A DNA stretch of 64,000 nt from Tetrahymena elliotti 4EA (Eukaryota > Ciliophora > Oligohymenophorea > Hymenostomatida > Tetrahymenidae), in NCBI GenBank assembly GCA_000231825.2, contig JH720322.1:682001-746000 (forward strand), in the 5' to 3' direction. The notes beneath the pieces are model-generated. The model searched no databases. It had not been told where the DNA came from and saw only the letters and a program-made list of their open reading frames with translations. A program made the position numbers and the translations under genes. Position 1 is the stretch's first letter; each line of letters starts with the position of its first letter. Of this stretch, positions 44,201-57,533 are shown one piece after another.

Positions 44201-44215
44201 TATTTAGAAATTTGA
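32241..44215 (+). CDS. Giant SecA-like ATPase / TPR / alpha-beta hydrolase fusion, copy 1 (one frameshift)
   Basis: Length and frame give about 3990 codons if one missing base near 39801-39810 is allowed for. As written, the first ORF is 2533 aa and stops at TGA 39840-39842. A second frame of 1458 aa opens at an ATG overlapping that stop (39839-39841) and runs to TGA 44213-44215. Residues 1 to about 1880 are long helical, repeat-like sequence without a named domain. A SecA-type DEAD motor follows: ATGEGKST near 38061 (residue 1941), VDEVDSM near 38376, GLTGTLGS near 39049, ATNLAGRGTDIK near 39393 and GRTARQGR near 39513. Next come a TPR-like segment (EKAMEHFDEAIKLDEDF, near 40012), a hydrophobic glycine-rich hairpin (about 41630-41740), coiled coil, and a C-terminal alpha/beta hydrolase with GHSLGG at 43715-43732. 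No signal peptide was seen. Function is unknown. Confidence 0.88.
39801..39842 (+). other. Single-base frameshift in giant gene copy 1 with ATGA stop/start overlap
   Basis: Copy 2 reads ...AATGTAATTAGTGCTATAG (Ile-Ser-Ala) where copy 1 reads ...AATTTAATTGCGCTATTG, one base shorter. The shift leads to TGA at 39840-39842. An ATG at 39839-39841 in the distal frame overlaps it. In copy 2 that ATG is an internal methionine. Confidence 0.85.
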
Positions 44216-45031
44216 GAAATTATCAAAGATAAAAGGATATGATAAACAATATATTCATCAAAGAAAATGTTGTCCCTTACTTTATTAAAATTTTAAATTA
44301 CTTTCAAAACAATAATAAATGATTTATACAAAATTATGTAGGGTCTGTAACTATTTTTTTGTTGTTTAATCGTAAAAAATATGTAACTTAATATACTAAA
44401 AATCATAAAAAATTTAAGAATATGATTTCCCATTCCCCCACTTAACTAAATTAAAATATTTTTTATTATTTTTAAAATCATATAAAATTTAAGAATATAA
44501 TTCCAATTAACTAAATTAGAATATTTAATTTAATTAGGATATATTAAGAGTGAATATTATAAAAATTTACTTTTAATGTAGATGATGATTATTTTTCTTT
44601 CTAAAATAAAAAAATTTTTTGGAATATCATTCCTGATCACAATCAAATTAGAATAATTTATGCAATTAGAATATACAATAAGTGAATTGAATAAATTCTT
44701 AAGAAGTATAGATGGCTACTTTTGTTTCAAATAATCTACTTTCATGTTTTATTTAAATTTTATTGAATGATTCTTACTAATTACATGCTCTGTTTATTAG
44801 ATAAATTAGCTTATCCTCATTTCTTTCTGTAAATATTAATAAATCAACAATATATAAATACAATTAAATTGATAAGTTTTTATTCTAAACATTTAGAAAA
44901 CTAACAAAAAAGAGTTTTATTTCTTTACTTTGATAGAAGGATTCTTTAATTTAAAAATTGAAATCTTTTTTGATTTTTATAATTTATTTTATAATCAATA
45001 ATTGAGATTTCTGAAAAATAATCTAAGAAAA
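44216..45031. other. AT-rich spacer between the tandem giant genes
   Basis: About 815 bp. No coding frame was recognised. The final part (44938-44993) is homologous to the 5' flank of copy 1. It should hold the 3' end of copy 1 and the promoter of copy 2. Confidence 0.6.
44938..44993 (+). repeat. Duplicated 5' flank, copy 2
   Basis: Counterpart of 32161-32216, lying about 40 bp before the copy 2 start codon. It has a few substitutions and small length differences. Confidence 0.7.
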
Positions 45032-48000
45032 ATGGATTTATAAATTCAAAAAAATAAAAATATCAATTCATAAAGTTATAATCCAAAATACATAAGTGGT
45101 GAATTTAAACCAGCTTATAATTCAATTTAAAAGAATGATATTGATGAGAAATAATCACTAGAAAGGCTAATCGAGAATAAGAATTTGGATTAAATTTGCA
45201 ACAACATCCTTAATCTTTAAGTTTAAAATGTAATTAAAGTTAAAGTTTTTAAATTTCTTAAATAGTCAATAAGAAAAGGATAGTAGGTAGAATATTATTC
45301 CCTCATAAACTTATTAAAAAAATTTAATCATTTCTATATTTTGTATGCGTTAGCTTATAAAATAAAAAATTGCATAGAACCAGTAGATATAATAATTATT
45401 TAGGAGATAGAGGAATTAATAAGTTAAAATTCTAATATTGAAGCTAAATGCTTTTTAGATAAAGAAATAAAAATTTAAAAGAATCTTTTAAACGATAAAT
45501 GGCTTGAAAGAAAAAATAGATTTTTTGAAGAAAAAGAGAAATTCAAAGTTTATTAACCAAAAAGACTTTAAGTAGCTGTTACAAAAACTCAATAAGTTAA
45601 TAAGACTCATTATAAACAAAATTATTCTGAAGAGGTAAATGTAAACATATTGAATTTAACTGAAGCTTTAAAAAATAAAAAATAAAAAAAGAAAATAATT
45701 CCATAAGCTGAGAAAGTTCCTGAATTAATAAAGGATGAAGCTGGTAATGATGAATCGTTTTGGAGTGGTACTTATACTAATGTCAAACTATTATATAATA
45801 TCGCAAATTAAAAAGGAGTTTTGAAAGCTAGTGACAAAAATACATATTTAGCAGAAAAATATTTTGGCGGGAATAATTTTTGGTTTACTAGCAACATTTT
45901 AGACACCATTTTTAGAGACACTCTCTTCGGTATCTTCATAACAAATCGTCTTATATCTGCTATTTATTGCAAAATATCATAGAAATAAGATTTATGTGAT
46001 AAAGTCATACAGAAACTGGAATTATGGTTTAGTGATTTAGAGAGCTTAAAAAAGTAAATACTTGGAACCTCAGATCCTATACTAATTGCATAGAATTTAG
46101 CAAAGTGTAGAAGTTTAGTAAACAGATACTATTAGAATTCTAATGAACCACTCATAATCTAAAGAATTGCTAAAAATCTCATTTCAAATGGTACAAGAGA
46201 TACTGATTATATCAATAATTTTATATAAATTCAAATATAAGAGATGAGAATAGAGGCTGCTCATGCTTTTTACAACTGTGCGTTAAGAAATAATACATTG
46301 TTAAATAAGGATAGGATACTGCTCTTAGAGAGAAGAGTTAATGATCCAGATACAAAATTTAGAGCATAAATAATGAAAATATTATGTTTAAATGATAACT
46401 TAGGAGTAGACTATAAAGTCTTATTCTAGTAATGTCTTAGTGACTTAGAATAAAATACAAATACTACATTTGCTATTTCATTTATAATTAACTAAACTAA
46501 AGATATTAAAAGGTGCTAAGAGTTATTTAATGATGAGATAAAAGAAAGGCTATGTAAGATTTTATTTTAGTAAAATTTTGATGTCTAAATAAAAATGTAA
46601 TGTTGCGAGGCAATTAATAACTATCTTGAATATTTTTGGAGCTAAGGTTTGACTGATTAAGAACAAATTAATTTCTGTGGTTTGATTTTAAATATAGAAA
46701 CAAATGAGGAACTTAAATTTGAAGCTTTGAAGTCTATACTACTTACATCAGAAAAGAGAAATTAATTAACCTAAACAATAATTATACTATTAGTAGATAA
46801 TATGGAAATATTCAATGATTATATTGTTAGACTTATAATCTTAGTTTTAGGGAAGGTTGTAAAAAATAGTTGCAATATAAGTCTAGATAAATTATCAAAT
46901 AAGCTTTTAGATGATGATATAGCTATAATTGAAGGAGCTGATATCAAATTTGAACCTTGGTCAAAAGAAAATCAAGATTTTCCTTCTATCTCATAAATCG
47001 TTGCAAAGATATTCGTGGAAACATAGCCAAATGAAAACGTTTCCGAAATTGGATTTTTTGGATTGATTTAAGCTCTGAATAGTATAAATAAGCAAACAAG
47101 AATATAATCAGCTAAAGCTTTATATTTATTAGCCCCATCAAAAAAAGTAAGTGATTTAGTTTTAATCAGTATTAGAGATTATGTTAATGATCAGATTACT
47201 GATGTCTCTACTTACTCTATATTAGCATATATTATAGGAATAAATACCCTATTGATGGAAAAAATTTCTGTTTCTCCTTGCCATCTCGAATATATTTCTA
47301 AAATATCCACTTTGGAAGAACTGAAGATTGGAGAAGAGGATTTCACAGACTTATTATACTAAAATATTTTATCAACTCTACTTCAATGGAATATCAAAGA
47401 AACTTTTGATCAAAATGTTATTGAATTTTTGTATCATATTTTTTCAAATGAAAATGGAAAATTTTTAATTGAAGCTGCAAAAATACTCCAAAAATATACA
47501 GAACTAAAATTTTAAATCCCTGCTAATTTAATTTTATCAATAGAAAATTTACTTGAAAAACCAGAAGTCTATTCTATCTCAATTAATATTCTTGAAAAAA
47601 TAATCCATAATGGCCAAGCAGTTAATGAAAGATCTTTGTAAGCATTTAGTGATATTCTCTACTTTTCAGATGATGAAACATTGAGACTTAATTCTTTAAA
47701 ACTATTAGAAGTTGCTGATAACAATTAGGAGTTATCTGATGAAATATTTGTAAAATTAGAAATATAAAGATCAATTTAAAACATAAATTCTAACAAAAAT
47801 GGGAGGAAAGACTCTTTTTCTTACTTAATAACTAAAACCGAAGAAGGGTAAAAACTACCAATCGATGGTTTCTTAATGCTAAATAACAATATAAAAAATT
47901 ATCATTCTTTATTAATAATAAGCAATATTTCTGAAAATGAATAATCAGTACCTGATTATATAATAGACTAGCTTGTATAAGAATTTAACCCTAATCACTA

Positions 48001-51000
48001 ATACCATTCCATACTAATTCAAATTTTTGCAAAAATGGCAAAAAATAATTAAAATCTACCAAAGGAACTCTTGCATAAATTAGAAAATTCTTTAGAAGAA
48101 GAATCATTATCTGAAGAAGTATTATCAATATTTGTTTATTCAATAAAATGTGTTAAAAATTATTCAATAACTGTTTTAAATAAGATGTGTAAAATTTTCT
48201 TAATAACTAAAAATGAAAATCTTTAATATGAATTATTATTCGTTATTATAAATCTTATTGGAGAGAACAAAATAACTTAAGACCAAATAAAAAAAGTATT
48301 AATTAATGGAATTACAAGATAAAACAGTAAAGTTATAATGAAAAGTGTTGATGGATTTATCAAATATTCCTAATTGAATAATCTTGATAGCGAATGTTTA
48401 GATTTTCTTGTAAACTTAGCAATTTCACAATCAAGTGAAGAACCTTAATATTTCGAAAACCTCAATAAATTACTTAGATCTTGCTAGCTTAATAATAAAT
48501 AGTCAACTAAATTGGAGCTAGCTAAATTAAATACCTAAAATTATATTAATAGTCAAAGTGAATTTTTGAAGTAAATATCTAAATTATAAAGTAAAAATGA
48601 ATCTAATGAACTACTTCAATAAAATTTTGATATTTTAAATTAAATTATGAATAGTAAAGAAATTAAATTATAACAGTAAGTACTCAATATTTTACTTTAG
48701 TGTTAAAACAAGAAAGATATACCTGAAAAATTAATTAATAGCTTGGCCGTTTTATCTGTCAGCACTAAAGTAATTGAAGTAAAAAGATAATGTTAAAATT
48801 TAATCAATTTAATAAGTAAAGCTGGTAAAAAGTTTAATAATGAAATTCTATAACTTATGATTAGTGATGAAAGTGTTGAAATACAATAAGGTAAATCATA
48901 ATATGAATAAATATCATTACAGACTGCTTTATCTTAGACGATTAACAATATTAAAGTATAAAGTAATAATAATGATTTAGAAATATTATTTAATGATATT
49001 TATCATAAATTTAGATAACCTTTCTTTCAATTTTGTAGTTAAGATATAGATGATTTGCTCAATCTTTAATTACAATTTAAAAATTCTTATAAGAAAGAGT
49101 TTTTAAAAATATTTTCATAAATTTTAATTTATCATCCTTTTTATTGCTTTAACAAAAGAATTGTTTAAAAAATTGAAGAGTAAATACTTAAAAAAGTGAT
49201 AAATGAAGATTTTATAATTATTATCAAAGCCTATAATAATGTTGTGAGATAAAAATGTGTTTTAAACTTAGAAAAAGTTTTAGATTTTTTGGCTGATAAA
49301 TTATAAAGAAATAATCAAGAAAAAAATATAAATTTAGTTATACTTGAATGTATAAGCAAAGCTGCAGAAGTCTACTAAATAAAATAAAATTGTTTATCTA
49401 TTTTTGAAGCAAATATAAATAATCAAAAAAAAATTAATAGAAGAGAATTAAGCTTGTCAATAAAAGGTTTGCTTGCAGCATAAAAATGGGGTTATTAATC
49501 AAACAGTTTTAATGAATGGTGTAGGTTTTATTTAAATTCCTGCTTTGGAGTATAATAAATTAATCACGACTTTGAATTAATTGATTTATTAATTTAATCA
49601 GAGTATTAGAATTTTAAATAGCTTCTTCTTAAACCTCAAAAAGAATGGAATAGAGAAATATTGCTTTATGGCTTACTAAAAAAATACCAATAAGACGAAA
49701 AAGAGTTAATTTGTTAAAAATTGCTCAAATTTTAAAGCAATCCATCTAACTAAATTCTGAAATCTCTTTTAAATATTCAAGATGATTAAAATTTACCCTT
49801 TGAGTAGCTAAGTGAAATAATTTAGTTTATTTAAATCATAGATATTTAAATAACAAAAAATTTGTTACTTAATAATGTGAATTACCATTAAAATCTTAAG
49901 TTAAAGTGGATAGAGAAATTACTTCAAACAAAGCTGTAACATGAAATAAATCAATTCTATTTAGAAAAGCTAATTTCGAAAATTTTCTATAAATTTAATA
50001 CACAATTAATCCAAAAATTGTTGAATTCAATATTAGAAATCAATAACCTCAGTGAATTCTCAGAATTACTAGATTTTGTTAATTAGAATTAAATTGAAAT
50101 ACATGAAATAAATATTTAAAATGCTAGCGTCAATTAATTAAAAAGATCATTTGAGATATCATTTTTATTTAAATAAATAAAGATATCAACACAGACTTCT
50201 TTTTTTAAAAAGATAAAAAATATTTTGGATCATCTTTTAGAAAGGGGATGGACATATGAGCAACTAAATTCACTATTTAGTTAGCTTAAATCACTGAATG
50301 ACTAAGAAAAAATCTTCAAAGAGAAAACTCTCATATAAATAATAGAAATTTTAGATGAATATAAAATACCTAAAAATAATTACTAAGATATTTTAGCTTT
50401 GATGTAGTTCGAAAATCCCACGAATTGGCTAAAAAAAGTTAATATGATTGCAGTTAAAAATAATTTTCAAAGTGTAGGCCATGTTAAAAATTCGAAAGAA
50501 TTAATTGAAGAATTAAAAAGTTAAAATATTAAGAGCTAACTTATTCTAAATTTGTAAGATGATGTCTTAGTTAGATAAATAGAGTAAATCTAGAGCATCA
50601 GCTCAAATGACAAAGTTAATTTTTATAATAAATTTTAGAGAATAAATTATGTAATTTCTATTTGGGATAGATAAAACATTTTAGAATGGTCTCATTACGC
50701 TTAATCTAATAAGGATAGCTTTAAAGATCCTGATTTTTCAATAATAGCACTTGCTGTGATTAATAGAGCAAATTATTTATAAACCAAATTTTATATGACA
50801 GACTCTTAAATACTAACCTGCTTAATCATTTTGAGAAGAAATAACTAAAAAGGAATGTTATTGCAAGTAGCTACTGGAGAAGGTAAATCTACTATAATTA
50901 GTGTACTTGCTATTTTAAATAGATTATTAGGTTAAAAAGTTGATATAATTACTAGTTCACTGTACTTGCTGAAAGAGATGCTAAGGAAAAAGCAGGGCTT

Positions 51001-54000
51001 TATAATATGTTTGGATTTAGTTGTGCAGATAATAATGATAAAAAATAATATTTTATGGGTGCTAAAGATTGTTATAAAAAAGATATTGTTTATGGAGAAG
51101 CTTCTTAATTTCAGTTTGAAATTTTAAGAGATAATTATAGCTCACTTGGTACTCTGGCTGAAAGAAAATTTGAAGTAGCAATAGTAGATGAAGTTGATAG
51201 TATGCTTATAGATGATAGCTCTAAAATAGCAAGGCTTAGTTCTACTATTGCAGGTATTGATTAATTACAGGTTTTATATTACTTTATATGGTACAAATTG
51301 GTTGAAATTAAAGATTATTTGATTGAAATAAATAATAAAATGTATATTTTTATAGATAAAATCAATTACGTGGAAGATAAGTATGTTTTAGTATACATTA
51401 ATGAAAAAGGATAAGAAAAAAAGATATCTGACTTAAAAAGCTATATTGAAGAGAATTAAGATATTAGTGAAATAGGGAAGTTAATTGAAAAGGATATTTT
51501 CACATTTCTTCAAGAACATTTAGAGAGATTTATTTAAGAAATACTTGAATCAAAAAAAATAAAAATTCCCAAAAATTTTGAAGAATTTGTAAAAAAGTAG
51601 AAACCAGCTTGGATAGAAAATGCTATTTTAGCAGTGCAATATAAAGAAAATATCCATTATGTTATCCATGAAGGTTTAATAAAACCAGTGGATTATGTCA
51701 GTACAGGAATTGTTCAAAGTTCTACTAATTGGCCTGATGGCTTACATCAGTTTTTATAAATAAAGCACTCACTGAAAGTGACTTCGGAGACTATGACAAC
51801 AAATTTCATATCAAACATGGTTTTTTTTAAAAAATACTCTAGTAATCTAATAGGACTTACTGGTACTCTTGGATCAGAAAAATCAAAAGATGTGCTATCT
51901 AAAGTTTATAATGTAGACCTAATATTTATACCTAGTTAAAGAAAAAAATAATTTATTGAGTTAACAACTGTATTGACTGCAAATGAAAAAGAATGGCTTG
52001 AAGAAATAAATACTTCTGCAATTAATGAAGTCTAAAAAGATAGAGGCGTTTTAATAATTTGTGAAACTATTGAAGATGCAAAAATAGTTGCAAATAATAT
52101 TTAATTATAATATAGACAAAAAGCAGTTAAACTCTACACAATGAATAATATGAACCAAGAAAGAGGAATAGAAAAAATATATCCTGGAGAGATTATAATT
52201 GCTACAAATTTAGCTGGTAGAGGTACAGATATTAAAACTGATACCATAGAATAGTTTGGTGGTCTTCATGTGATTCTCACCTTTATGCCATCTAACTAAA
52301 GGGTAGAAGAGTAAGCATTTGGTAGAACAGCAAGGCAAGGAAGATGCGGAACAGGTTAAATGATTTTATGTAATAAAATTAATAATAAAGCAACTAAAAA
52401 ACTAAGAGATAATTTAGAAGCACAAATGTTAGATGAATTCATGCATAAAGAGTTAAAGGCTATAGAAGTAAAAGATAAATTATTTGAATAATTTTGTAAA
52501 TTAATAAATACAATTCGTGATGACATTAGACAAAATATTGGAATATATGACAAATTTAAGAATTCAGTAAAAAGTTTGATAAAAAATATGATGCCATCAG
52601 TTTATGAGATAAATGTAATTAGTGCTATAGAAGAATAGTGGTCTATGTTCTTACACATGATAAATGATAGTACTATTCCTATTGATAAAGCACTAGAGAG
52701 GTATTAACAGTTTAGTTAAAATATTGATAATGACTATAAAAATAAAAAAATTATAAAAAATCCTTATTATCATATTGCAATTGCATTTGATTTAGTTGTT
52801 GATGATTCTACTTTTAATGACAATTACGAAAAAGCTATGGAACATTTTGATGAAGCAATTAAGCTAGATGAAGATTTTAGTGCTGCTGCTTTTGCAGGTA
52901 AGGCATGGCTTCTACTTAAAGGTAGAGAAAATTTTATTTTTTCAAATAATTAGATCTAAGGTTATAAATAATAAGCTTTAGAATTATTAAAAAAATCCTT
53001 AACTTTATTAAATGATGAAATTGCTTCTCTTTAAGCTATTTTATAAATATTATAATTTATTTCCACAGATACAAAAAGTGATTTATTTAAATAATTAGTT
53101 AATAAAATTAATATTTTAGGCTCATATGTAAATAGTTTAGAAAATACTGCTTTGGTAACTAAGAAATCGCTAAGATTATTTGATATAACAGTTATTAAAA
53201 AATAATTGAAATCTCAATTAGCTACTTCTTATTTTGATATGGATAAAAACAAATTATGTATAATTGAAGATAAGATTAATTTAGGTAATGAATTTGAAAT
53301 ATAATTTAATGATTTAAGCATAATAAAAGAAAAGACTGATTAAGCTATTGAGACTATTGAGGCTGCTTATTCTAAAAATTTCTTATTTTAATCTATCTTA
53401 AAAGAGAAATACGATGATATTAGCATTCATTTATAAGATTTAGATTCATAAAAATTTCAATAAATGCTAAATCCTGATATTGAAGTAAAAGATTTAAATA
53501 AAGAAGATGCTATTGCTTAACTTTAAGACAAATTTTTCTTTTTAAGTAAGAATCTTTTGCATAAAGAATTTTAGGGTAATTCTTATAAAATAAATTTAGT
53601 TATCAAAGACAGCGATAGGCTGATAAATACATATAATAATTTAGATGTAATCTAAGCAATAAATATTATTTAAAATGATGAAAATGACTTTTCACAATTT
53701 AGCTTAAACTTCAAGAATATAAATAAAAGATCTAAATAGTTAAACAAAAAACTTTCAAATTAAACTATTATCATTGAGTTTCCTAACTTAGATTCTAATG
53801 AAGTAAGGCAAAAGATTTATGATATAAGGTAAAATAGTATTAGTCTAGAAATCTAGGGAAATAAAAATTAATTGCAAGCTGCTATGAATCTTTCCGAAGG
53901 TGATATTGTTCAATTATTAAGTAATGAAAAAGATAAAATTATTATTGAAACATTATATCGAGACGAAGCAAATGAAAGGCTAAATAATAGTCAATAAACT

Positions 54001-56907
54001 AGTTTTTGTTTAAAATTAGAGAATTTAAATAAAGATAAGATAAATTAAATCTTAAATGTAAGTGGAAATGCTATTTTCGCTATTAGCTTTAAAGATTAGA
54101 TTCCTTTTAAAAATTTTAATTTATTGATTGAAGGAAAGGTGAATATAACGTTTGATAAATTAGGAGAAAGTAATTCAAAAAAGCTTATTCCTATTCTGAG
54201 AAAATAAAATTTAGATTTTAGCTTTAAATTTATAAATTTAAGTCATAATTAATTGTATAATTTAATCTAAAGAGCTTAATTAGACCAAGAAAATATTGAA
54301 ATAATTAAACTAAGAACTTTAAGTGAGTTATTCACTAATGAAACTCAATTAACCTTAGAATTATAAGAATTTAATTTTAGAGGTTTTCATTATTTATTTG
54401 AGATTAATGAAAAAAGATTTACTCCTTGGTCAAGTATTGCAATTGTTTTTGCATTAGCTGGGATACAAATTGCGGCAGGTATTTTTTTAACCTCTACTGG
54501 TGTTGGAGTAATGATCGGTTAAGCTTTAATTACTGAGGGTGCAGCAGATATTATAACTGGTTTAAGAGCTATTTACACAAGGAAATTTAGTTGGACAGAT
54601 TATATGACTTAGAAAGCAATAAGCTTAGTGATATCAACTGTAAGTATTGGAGTTTCAAAAATTAAAAGTGAAATAAAAGCTCTTTATGGTGCTGCTAAAA
54701 CTGAAGCATGTTAGAATGTAGGTACCTAATTTATTTAAAAATCTACTAAAATAACTAAAACCTTCGCTTCCTAAACTGGAAAGAATTTAACATAAAATGC
54801 ACTCAAACAGACTGCATTTAAGATAGGGGAACATGGGCTAAGAGAAGGATTAAATAATATATCCCATTCTTTATGTAATCTAGGAATAGAGTAATTCAGA
54901 CCATAAATATTTGAATATGTATCAGAAAATGTTAACTAACAATTTTGTAATGAAAATTTAAATAATCTAATCAGAAAAATGTATTGTTTAGATAATTTAA
55001 GTAAATCCAATAATTACAACTAGATGATAGAAAATATTGTTATTGAAATTACTAATCCATCATCCAGCTTTTTATAAAGTACTTGGGAGTCTATAGGTCT
55101 TCCTTTATGTTAAGGTATTTTGTCAAAAAATAGCTAATAAAATTAAAATTTAGGTATGCAAGTAAGAATAATGGCTACTTTAAAAAGTATTTATGGGATT
55201 ATAAATTTAATTAATAAGATTTGTAATTAGCTATTATTAAAACTATCCTAAATTTCCCATAATAAATTAAAAATATCTTAACTTTTAAGCAAACATTGCC
55301 AAATAAAATAGTCTGATTCTAATTAAATTGTTGAGATATTAAAAAAGGAAGATGTTATTCTTGTATAAGAAATTTATCATAAAAATTATCTTGAATATGT
55401 TAATCCCTCAGCTTATGAAACTGATTTAAATCAATAAATATCTTTGTAAAAATCAATAAAAAGTGTTAGTTAGATTAATTTTGGTTATTATCAAAAATAT
55501 AAGAATAAGGTAGATTCTTTTTTAAAAGAATTAAATAATGGTACACTATCAATAAAATATGAGGAGATGAGTCCTATAATTACATTAATATCAAACTAAA
55601 TTACCTAGTAATTAATAGCCATCTTAAATTAGTAAATAATATAACCATGGAGTAGTTATGGTATAGGTATTCTGATCACTAATATCTCAAATAAAATTCA
55701 AAATAAGATGATAAATAATGAAATTAAAAAAGATATAGAAGATTAGAAAAATGAATTATAAAATTTAAATGAAAACTAAATTTTAACATAAGAATAGCAG
55801 AATCAAATAAAAGATATAGAAGCTCATATTTAAGAAAGATAAAATTAACTTAAAGAGTAGTAAAAATACTCAAAATAAATTGAGTATATATCTAAGAAAT
55901 GTATTAATCATTAAAAATAGGAAACAAAGAAACAAAACAATAATTAAGATTAGGATAGTAAATAAGGAAAAATTTTTGAGGATATTTAGTATTTTTTATC
56001 GTTTTAAAAAAATTTTAGTTAAGATGAAACATTAAAAGTTTTTAAAAATATCTTTTGGGAATTTGTTCAAAGTAAATTAGATAAAAATGAAGAAATTGAG
56101 GAAAAAATGATTTATTTTTAATAAAATTAAAACATAAAAATTTCTAAAGAAACTATTAATTTAGCCAGTTTAATCTATGAAGAAGATTATTAGCAAAAAA
56201 TGGAAAAAAAGGGTTTTATAGTACTTGAAAAGATTGATCCAAAAATAACTAAAAAATATGATATAGTGGCAGTATTTGTTAAAAAAGATGATAAAATATA
56301 TATAGTTACTAAAGAAACTAAATACAAAATATAACATTTGATAATGGATTTCAAAATTTACTTTGGAAATTCTAATGAAAAAGCTATTAATGCTTTGAGC
56401 AATTGGATTTAAAGAACTATAGATAGGCTAAATTTAGATTAAAGTCATATAATAGGGGTTGGACATTCTTTAGGAGGTTATTTAATAATGTCTGCTGCAA
56501 TACAAATAAAATAATTTTTTCAAAGAGTAGTTTGTTTTGATTCTCCTAGATCAGATGAAATGATAATTTAGTATGGAGAACCTAATTTTGAAATAATTAA
56601 CTTTTAATCATCAGTAATTGGTGCTATTAATTATAATTGTGATCTTAAAAATATAAAGTTGATATAAATACAAAAATCTAATTCTGAAAATAAATAAAAT
56701 AAAATTAACTTGAAACCTATCATACTAACTACTTGTCAATTTTTTTTGGATAATTATTTAGAAAAGGGGAAAATCTAAAAATTATTTTCTTTGATTTGCT
56801 AAAATTATGAACAAGGAGAAGAGGTAATTAATTATATCTCAGATAACTTAAATAAACACAAAATGGAGTACTTTCATAAAAATTTGGATTAGTATTTAGA
56901 GAATTGA
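45032..56907 (+). CDS. Giant SecA-like ATPase / TPR / alpha-beta hydrolase fusion, copy 2 (one frameshift)
   Basis: Tandem paralog of the preceding gene, same orientation and domain order, about 3958 codons if one missing base near 50960 is allowed for. As written, the first frame stops at TGA 51320-51322 (2096 aa), just after the SecA Walker A motif ATGEGKST (50870-50893). The remaining domains lie in another frame, open from about 50960 to TGA 56905-56907 (first ATG 51007). They include VDEVDSM (near 51186), ATNLAGRGTDIK (near 52203), GRTARQGR (near 52323), the TPR-like block (near 52840), the hydrophobic hairpin (near 54430-54540) and hydrolase GHSLGG (56461-56478). A 39-nt in-frame insertion relative to copy 1 lies near 50612-50655, and the coiled-coil region before the hydrolase is shorter. 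Preserved coding downstream of the shift argues against old decay. Confidence 0.86.
50950..50966 (+). other. Single-base deletion in giant gene copy 2
   Basis: Copy 1 has AGTTCACCTGTACTTGC where copy 2 has AGTTCACTGTACTTGC, one C fewer, in an otherwise near-identical stretch between SecA motifs I and Ia. The shifted frame ends at TGA 51320-51322. Confidence 0.9.
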
Positions 56908-57533
56908 GAAATAATTATCGACAGTAGAATATAAACTATTTTAAATATCTTGCTGTTTAACTATCTTATAACTTTTAGCATTAAATACCATCTACTTTGA
57001 GTGAAATTCACAATAAATTGATATTCAAAGAAAATATTTTATCTTATTTTATTTAATAAAATTATAAATTGATTATTTAGAACAATAAATATTTTTTTTT
57101 AACTTGTGATGGCTTATAATTATTTTTTTGCGGATTAATAATTAATATTTTTTATTTAAGATAGAAGATTGTTTTTTTAATAGTAGTTTGATAATTTAAA
57201 ATGAATAATTAATTTTGTCAACTTTATTTTTATTTATTATTATTCTATTATTTTTCTAATTTTTTTTTTACTTTGCGATTGGCATCTTTGGGATACAAAT
57301 AATTAAATTTTATTTTTTATAATTAAATGATAAAAATTTTTTTAAGTATTGTTTTTAATACTAAAACATAAAAAATAAAACTAATTCAACAAGAAATAAA
57401 ATTAATTTAATATTTTTTTTATTAAAGAGAAAAAAAATTATCCGAATACTCATATAATTAAAAAATATATCAAAATAAATAATATTCTTCCATTTAATAT
57501 ATTATTTATTTTTTCATGGCATGTAAAATACTA
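56908..57533. other. AT-rich spacer between convergent giant gene copy 2 and RNase T2
   Basis: Very T-rich, with runs of T near 57090 and 57255-57270. No coding frame recognised. Confidence 0.6.
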
